Origin: Kuschelorhynchus macadamiae
Lineage: Eukaryota; Arthropoda; Insecta; Coleoptera; Curculionidae
Length of the DNA: 64,000 nt
NCBI GenBank assembly: GCA_030620095.1
Contig: JAUTXW010000069.1
Span: 1,298,501 to 1,362,500 of the forward strand
Reading direction: 5' to 3'
The notes under the pieces are model-generated. The model was not told where the DNA came from. It searched no databases and saw only the letters and a program-made list of their open reading frames with translations. Below, piece by piece: positions 60,901 through 64,000 of the stretch. The position numbers and the translations under genes are program-made. Position 1 is the stretch's first letter. Every line of letters begins with the position of its first letter.

Positions 60901-62538
60901 ATTGAATAATTCAGTTCTAAAATTAAATTAAGTATAGTAATTAGACTCATACTATTGGTAGGGAACACGTTCCACTTCATGCACTTGACCCGTTTAAACG
61001 CAAGTTTTAGTTCATTTTAAAATTTAAACCCCTGAAGACTTGTCGCGTTGTAGGAAACAAACTATTTTTATACTTACTCGTCCAATAATCTGCTCATTGA
61101 TGAGCTTCTTTCTTTGTCTAGGGTTTGGGCCTTTTCAGCCAAATGATTTTTCCTTCTTAATTGTCGCGATCTAGTTCCACTCATGTACCCCTCATCTTTT
61201 CTTTTGTATAATCTCTCTTTGTTTTCAAATCTAAAATGCAATGATTAAAAAAGCAATTAGGTTAACAGACCTTATTATTTAAATAAATTAATACCCTATT
61301 GGCACCTTTTATTTCAAAGGGAAAAACATTTATAGTATCACTATGATTTATAACATTACCTGTTATTTCCCCGCTTACTTTCTTTGTTTTCAGCTTCGCT
61401 ACAAATAATGTTCTCGTTGCTCCGACTTTTCTCAATATTAACTGAATCGCTAGATCCGAGCGATTTTACATCTAAAGGAATGTTATTATTATTAGGAATG
61501 TTGGTATCACTTTTTGTGGTAGACAAGGGACTGTTATTGGGCGAAAGAGTAGAAAGCTGAGAAATCTTGCGCGAAATGGAATCTGGGTCATGTTCAATTG
61601 TTAACTAAAAACGAAAACACTAGATAATTACAATTTTTGCGCATCAAACTACAATACACTATCTATATAAACGATGCAATTAGAAATGAAAGTTGGCTTC
61701 TTTGTAATCAATTATTCTAATGTGGATTTTTTTTGTTCCCAACTAACTATGATAGTTTATTATAGCAAAGACAGAACAATACAGTACTAAAGAATAACTA
61801 ATAAAAACAAATATACAATTAAAGATCTATCGAAAAAATTATGCACATTTATTTTCTAGAAAATGATTTTATTAATTTTGAATACTTCAATATCTTTTAT
61901 AACTTTTACTGTTTTATGTAATCTGTTGTTATTATATAATAAACTATCGTGCAGAAATGCATCGACACAATTTGTAAATTATTTCATTGTCTCGTATTAG
62001 GTTGGTATAAATATTCTATTTTCAAAAAAATATACCTGAAATTTTATTGCCTGAATTAAAAGATATATTTTGTGAGATTTTTTTTTAAATCTAGGTACAG
62101 TTTTGATTTATATACATTTATTGTTGATTCTAGAAAGAGCAATATTTTATTATTACATATCTTGAATACATTTAGAATATGATCTTTACATATAAAATAT
62201 CTGTAATTTAATAAATAATTTTTTAAAAGGTAAACTAAATGTAAAATTAATAGTTTTTTTCCAAAACCGGAATTTTTTTTTGTGAAATGCAAAACAAACT
62301 AAATATTTTTCACACTACAAAATGTATTAATAATATTTATTTGTTATATCAACTCAGAAAATGTATAAGGAATTATTAAAGATGAGGAAAACTGAAAACA
62401 CTTACTTGCAAAACAGTATCAGAATATCTCAACAGATTTTCCACATTTTCTATTGGAGTATCTCTAACTGGCATTCCATTAATTTCTAAGATTTTGTCCC
62501 CAATATGGAGGGACATTAAATCATTGTTTACATCTAAC
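44516..62538 (-). CDS. LIMK1: LIM-domain kinase (LIMK1 type), 12 exons, 5' part outside window
   Basis: Serine/threonine kinase that phosphorylates cofilin/ADF at its N-terminal serine and so slows actin filament severing. It acts in the cytoplasm downstream of ROCK and PAK. Exons (minus strand): 62538-62406, 61604-61360, 61230-61078, 57672-57531, 56535-56449, 51554-51455, 51289-51166, 51069-50954, 50830-50694, 47886-47732, 47619-47474 and 45984-44516. All junctions are GT-AG and phases add up without a break (about 1001 residues visible). Diagnostic features are the DLNSQN catalytic loop typical of LIMKs, the basic activation loop ending KKRYTVVGNPYWMAPEM, the DP.FLPR..DFGLN block and a PDZ end joined by LQLTIEHDP. 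The two LIM domains and most of PDZ are expected right of 64,000. The long C-terminal tail is as in fly LIMK1. Introns carry several dead transposons. Confidence 0.96.
45985..47473 (-). other. LIMK1: LIMK1 intron, no insert recognised
   Basis: About 1.5 kb. A plus-strand patch near 46945-47090 has a short Lys-rich open frame after an AG acceptor-like site but shows no domain. Confidence 0.5.
47474..47619 (-). CDS. LIMK1: LIMK1 exon: end of the kinase domain
   Basis: Begins by completing the conserved arginine of NPDKR (PPFEVMEVWLESLSMHLA follows), the last helix of the kinase fold. Then comes a short linker, GLSPSSSGSTTPE. Donor GAAG|GTACAT, phase 1. Confidence 0.95.
47732..47886 (-). CDS. 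LIMK1: LIMK1 exon: kinase C-lobe
   Basis: Encodes IIGRVQADPDFLPRSNDFGL, then NQIVFKEKFCQNCPAPFYKI and VFLCTDLNPDK. EIIGRV.ADPD.LPR..DFGLN is a LIMK family signature. Ends with a split AG|G codon. Confidence 0.97.
49452..49525 (+). other. Exon-like piece on the plus strand inside a LIMK1 intron
   Basis: A good acceptor (TTTCTTGTTTAACAG) precedes NNLKSALVNSTAEKDVDIKA, then DAE and a TAA stop at 49523-49525. Codon composition looks coding, but I could not connect it to an upstream exon. Unrecognised family. Confidence 0.3.
50020..50135. repeat. Dispersed repeat, copy 2 of a pair with 31690
   Basis: Matches 31690-31810 in order and orientation over about 115 bp with many substitutions: GATTGGCTAAAA, ACATGGAA, TTGACAAAC, AGATCCGTGTG. 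Non-coding, class unknown. Confidence 0.55.
50694..50830 (-). CDS. LIMK1: LIMK1 exon: activation loop and APE
   Basis: Encodes TKNRQERKKRYTVVGNPYWM, then APEMMKGNKYDEKVDIFSFG and IILCE. The threonine of KRYTVVG corresponds to the activating ROCK/PAK site (Thr508 of human LIMK1). The APE motif and DIFSFG are intact. Donor GAG|GTAAAG, phase 0. Confidence 0.97.
50954..51069 (-). CDS. LIMK1: LIMK1 exon: catalytic loop and DFG
   Basis: Encodes the rest of HR-DLNSQNCLV, the LIMK-specific catalytic loop (most kinases have DLK..N), then VIVADFGLARIISHATSS and the start of the activation loop. Catalytic D and DFG are intact. Donor AAAG|GTATGT, phase 1. Confidence 0.97.
51166..51289 (-). CDS. LIMK1: LIMK1 exon: helices D and E
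   Basis: Encodes GGTLTELLHDSSQPLPWEQR, then AKDIAAGMAYLHSMNIIHR, leading to the HRD catalytic loop, which is split between exons after CATAG. Acceptor CTTTTAG. Confidence 0.96.
51455..51554 (-). CDS. LIMK1: LIMK1 exon: beta 4/5 and hinge
   Basis: Encodes VAVLRSLHHNNVLRFIGVLY, then KEQKLHLVTEYIS. It contains the NVL.FIGVLYK block and the hinge (TEYI) that are typical of LIMK/TESK kinases. Donor TCAG|GTACGA, phase 1. Confidence 0.96.
51555..52759 (-). other. LIMK1: LIMK1 intron, 5' of the repeat at 52760
   Basis: AT-rich. TACAGGGTCTTATTT (52077) and CAGGGTGTTATTCC (52111) resemble the CAGGGTG ends of the DD41D group, so part may be a decayed non-autonomous copy. No gene. Confidence 0.4.
52760..53010 (+). 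repeat. Dispersed repeat of unknown class, copy 2
   Basis: Second copy of the family at 28850-29560: shares CCCTAGATG, GCACAAAAAT, ACTGGTAA..TTTTCGTA and GCGGCCTA.TAAAATATTT in the same order. A 71-codon frame crossing it (52879-53094) is not considered a gene. Confidence 0.65.
53180..53425 (+). pseudogene. MULE-type transposase remnant
   Basis: The plus strand reads IAECKNIGFAIKPSKVATDV, then IHNTVANMWPEAAIVTCSLS and, after a frameshift, WWRKIQDLGSNTL. The pattern D.E..i...v...wP.a.i..C.fHl.q..WRKiQ.LG belongs to Mutator-like (MULE) transposases with FLYWCH partners. The conserved CRFHL block reads CSLSL. Isolated and dead. Confidence 0.7.
53430..54055 (-). other. LIMK1 intron, probable decayed 3' part of a non-LTR element
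   Basis: Lies directly 3' (minus sense) of an RT palm fragment. A few open patches exist (SEIHEKTSKYGTPLAHNKAT near 54040) but no RT thumb motif could be placed with confidence. Confidence 0.35.
54056..54425 (-). pseudogene. Non-LTR RT palm fragment with YAED
   Basis: On the minus strand: FIWYINDLFSILPTRDSACV, then CYAEDMVLVISIESRQEVFH and RSERAISKVD. This is the RT block IYINDL...YADD, with the second catalytic aspartate position reading E. The beginning of RT is deleted, because the endonuclease end lies right upstream at 54590. Frame breaks again near 54250. Confidence 0.85.
54590..55160 (-). pseudogene. Non-LTR endonuclease domain
   Basis: The minus strand shows LRFVVIILSETGIAHNLNPF with CINGYYIFYNNSQLNSAIVV (54951-55151), then SRVDLMALYRLSSNKVGDFI near 54900 and a DHDQIILSID end near 54650. 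The order fits an apurinic-type endonuclease of CR1/Jockey elements (LSET, G..A..YR, SDH). Broken by frameshifts. Confidence 0.82.
55370..56270 (-). pseudogene. Non-LTR ORF1 remnant
   Basis: Two pieces on the minus strand: 56018-56227 (basic, LWGRLNRPAQSARKSNKTT) and 55374-55562 (SSEEETPLKKVRSLRGICYK, then HVWSKHGNILVRKTDLSAI). Between them an open patch reads VVVGVKYQMGDDINVSNTVV. The VW...G.ILVRK end is typical of ORF1 proteins of CR1/Jockey elements. Same strand and order as the endonuclease and RT below, so these form one element. Confidence 0.6.
56449..56535 (-). CDS. LIMK1: LIMK1 exon: catalytic lysine and helix C
   Basis: 29 codons: TTKDTSEVMVLKELYRVDEE then AQKNFLKE. The K of VLKEL is the ATP-anchoring lysine and the E of FLKE is the helix C partner. 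Both boundaries are phase 0. Confidence 0.96.
56536..57530 (-). other. LIMK1: LIMK1 intron, no insert recognised
   Basis: About 1 kb between two kinase exons, AT-rich. No reading frame or repeat stands out. Confidence 0.6.
57531..57672 (-). CDS. LIMK1: LIMK1 exon: kinase start with glycine-rich loop
   Basis: Encodes NSKRCMELSRAYSFLES, then FRASDLVKGELLGQGFFGQV and FK. GQGFFGQV is the ATP-binding glycine loop (LIMKs carry F where most kinases have S or A). The RAY.F element fits the residues immediately before LIMK kinase domains. Phase 0 donor AAG|GTAATT. Confidence 0.96.
57859..58950 (+). pseudogene. Non-LTR retrotransposon: endonuclease to early RT
   Basis: Plus-strand element within a LIMK1 intron. 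Endonuclease: LTEHWLNAEEATDFCIPGYK and KYNISIISICRPPEW (57859-58077), then DFNAHFSADQSESSLLCDML (58160) and a decayed NIIGHF end. Linker: WFDDQLGEMRRHLHLF and ENFWKTYQRNKKTNKSR (58490-58635). RT begins with SGGGSVEDIPFQPSWDRNAC and FNGVAINEVRNIIKRSK (58719-58850). A deletion joins this to NYRQISLFSIL, and after a stop IEKCMSVRVM ends near 58945. The rest of RT is missing. Confidence 0.87.
58951..59934. other. Unclassified 1-kb segment splitting a non-LTR element
   Basis: Starts abruptly after the RT fragment (TAATGAAATACAATACCTAG) and is GC-richer in places (GAGCGCCACTCT; GTTCGTGAGCGAGAG). A 68-codon frame at 59397-59603 is unrecognised. It could be a solo LTR or other insertion. Confidence 0.4.
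59935..60170 (+). pseudogene. Non-LTR retrotransposon C-terminal tail
   Basis: KSVAVKFYNKLPNELKNISN followed by TAA, then a decayed FR.YLL.. end. The S..V..YN.LP.ELK motif is the usual C-terminus of CR1/Jockey RT proteins. Same strand as the element at 57859-58950 and probably its far end. Confidence 0.78.
60171..61077 (-). other. LIMK1: LIMK1 intron segment, nothing recognised
   Basis: Between the retroelement 3' end at about 60170 and the exon at 61078. AT-rich, no coding signal and no repeat identified. Confidence 0.5.
61078..61230 (-). CDS. LIMK1: LIMK1 exon: basic linker before the kinase
   Basis: Encodes FENKERLYKRKDEGYMSG, then TRSRQLRRKNHLAEKA and ERSSSMSRLLDE. The arginine/lysine cluster could serve nuclear transport, and SSSMSRLLDE matches the conserved S-rich motif preceding LIMK kinase domains. 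Donor ACGA|GTAAGT, phase 2. Confidence 0.95.
61360..61604 (-). CDS. LIMK1: LIMK1 exon: PDZ-kinase linker, part 1
   Basis: Starts LTIEHDPDSISRKIS, the conserved residues right after the PDZ domain. It continues through a Ser/Asn-rich stretch (LSTLSPNNSPLSTTKSD) with potential SP phosphorylation sites. Ends with a split AG|A codon. Confidence 0.94.
61605..62405 (-). other. LIMK1: LIMK1 intron, no insert recognised
   Basis: AT-rich with long A/T runs. A 78-codon minus-strand frame at 62056-62292 is low complexity and lacks domain features. Confidence 0.6.
62406..62538 (-). CDS. LIMK1: LIMK1 exon: C-terminal part of the PDZ domain
   Basis: Encodes VNNDLMSLHIGDKILEINGM and then PVRDTPIENVENLLRYSDTV, the carboxylate-loop-distal half of a PDZ domain. 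The first base completes a codon from an exon outside the window. Acceptor CGCTTTTAG; donor CAA|GTAAGT, phase 0. Confidence 0.93.
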
Positions 62539-64000
62539 CTAAAAGCGATGCGTTATATTTACCGATTAGAATATCATAAGACTAGAAAAACTACGATTAT
62601 TAGAACCAATTTTTTTCTTAATGATTAAAAATTTTAAACAATAACCCCTGTTAAAATATGTTAAACAAATATCCATGCAAGATTAAACAAAACTTTATAG
62701 AACGTTTTCCCTAGAAGATAGATAATAGTTAACTGCATAGGGGGAACAAGTTCTAAAATTTAAACATTATAGGAGACACAAAACTGTTTTGCAATTTAAT
62801 CGTTCATTAAGTTTCAAACCGATATACTCCTATTTTATTTTAGTAAATTGGTTTTGACAATAGAAGAAGGTTGTCTTTCTGCAGTTAATAATAAATAAAT
62901 GCATGCTCTTCTGATGTATATTTTGATTGCCTAGCTAAGGTGTAGTTATCCTTTTAGCTGAAATTTCGCCCCATTCCTTTAAAAATTTAATGTAACTTCT
63001 TTACAAAACATTTCTCTGTGTTCATACAGCTTTACTAATAAGCCATTATTCAGTTTTTTTGTTAGAACCTTTAGGTTGAAATAACACTTAGTACTTAACA
63101 GTATAATATATAATGGAATAAGAATAATAAATTCATATGCAGACCAAATGCGAGAAACAGTAAAAACTGAAGTAAAGAAATTTTCTTCTATTCAGAAACC
63201 AAATAGAAAACCCGCATATTAAAATGATGCGAAGAACAGTTTGTTGGTTTAGAGAGTAACTAGATGGTTAGGCAGTGGCGTATTTAGCGGGGGGAGGGAG
63301 GATCAAATGCCCCCTCTAAGGGCTACTAATCGAAGTAAAATGTTTGGAACTAAAAATTATTTTATAGTATATTATATACCACGATTTTAAAGTTAAAATC
63401 CATGGAACACATTTTCTTATATTCTGTATCTGAAGCTCTTAAATGTTTCATCAAACATATTGTACTCTCTGTTGATTCAAAATTACTACAATTTTTTTTA
63501 GTATAAAACAGACATGTGAAAAATCCTCGAACTGTAGTGCCATCGCTGGTTTTCCTGAGAGCTTATGTTGTATTAACAAAACCCAACGATCTTTTTTTAG
63601 TCGCTTAACTGATGTAATTGTCTTGTCCCCACCTCTTCCAAATACACTGTGGTTAGGAACAATATTTCGCTTGCCCAAGCGAAAAGTTTGATTTCCAATG
63701 TCCCTCTTTGCTCTACCTTTTCTAACTGTTGTTTTTTCTCACCGCATTCTCTAGAATTTATGTTCGGTTATTTGTGCATGCATAAGTCTTGCAATGTCTT
63801 TACTTATCACAACGTTTCGAATGGTAACTATCAAGGGTTTGCAAAAATCCCGGCTTTGGGTTTTAACTTATTCCATTTTGGTATTTTCTTTAAAGCTTTT
63901 TTTTTAATTTGCTGAACACCTGATACTGATTTTTTTATAAGAAAGTAGGTTAACATGCATCTTCAGTTTTAAATTTCTTATAAATATAAAAATGTTTAGA
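62539..64000. other. LIMK1 intron running off the window, with a possible hAT-like end
   Basis: No LIMK exon is found here. At 63274-63300 CAGTGGCGTATTTAGCGGGG looks like the terminal repeat of a hAT-type element. A minus-strand frame at 63451-63678 (KTITSVKRLKKDRWVLLIQH) and a plus-strand frame at 63649-63915 have no recognised domain. Confidence 0.4.

Overview
The window is AT-rich eukaryotic DNA: GT-AG introns, long dinucleotide repeats and a very high load of decayed transposons. It looks like a repeat-rich insect genome, possibly a beetle, but nothing in the window fixes the species. Two host genes are recognisable, both on the minus strand. One is a dynein light chain LC8 gene (ctp type) at 21.4-23.1 kb, whose last nine codons I could not find. 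The other is LIM-domain kinase (LIMK1 type), of which twelve coding exons run from 62.5 kb down to the stop codon at 44.5 kb. They cover the end of the PDZ domain, the whole kinase domain and a long serine-rich tail. Its LIM exons must lie beyond position 64,000. All twelve exons join with consistent phases.

Layout: 0-5.2 kb, a decayed Gypsy-type LTR element on the minus strand with its RT catalytic core deleted. 5.3-9.4 kb, no confident gene. 9.4-15.9 kb, a cluster of at least three broken non-LTR retrotransposons of CR1/Jockey type in opposing orientations. 16-21 kb, mostly featureless, with one 3' tail of the same non-LTR family. 21.4-23.1 kb, LC8. 24.85-27.88 kb, a DD41D-spaced Tc1/mariner-like element sitting at the centre of an older palindromic foldback element. 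28-35 kb, retroelement fragments, a very long AT array and an RTE tail. 35.4-35.8 kb, a TTAA-flanked MITE. 38.4-42.2 kb, a shattered BEL/Pao element. 43.4-43.7 kb, a second DD41D transposase remnant. 44.5-62.5 kb, LIMK1, whose introns hold a MULE remnant, at least two non-LTR elements and dispersed repeats. 62.5-64 kb, a possible hAT-like end.

The two host genes have no visible functional link. LC8 is a dimeric hub protein of dynein and many other complexes. LIMK phosphorylates cofilin and controls actin turnover. Every mobile element examined carries frameshifts, stops or deletions, so none appears able to move by itself. I do not see a clearly new biological system. The most unusual structure is the nested palindrome at 24.85-27.88 kb.
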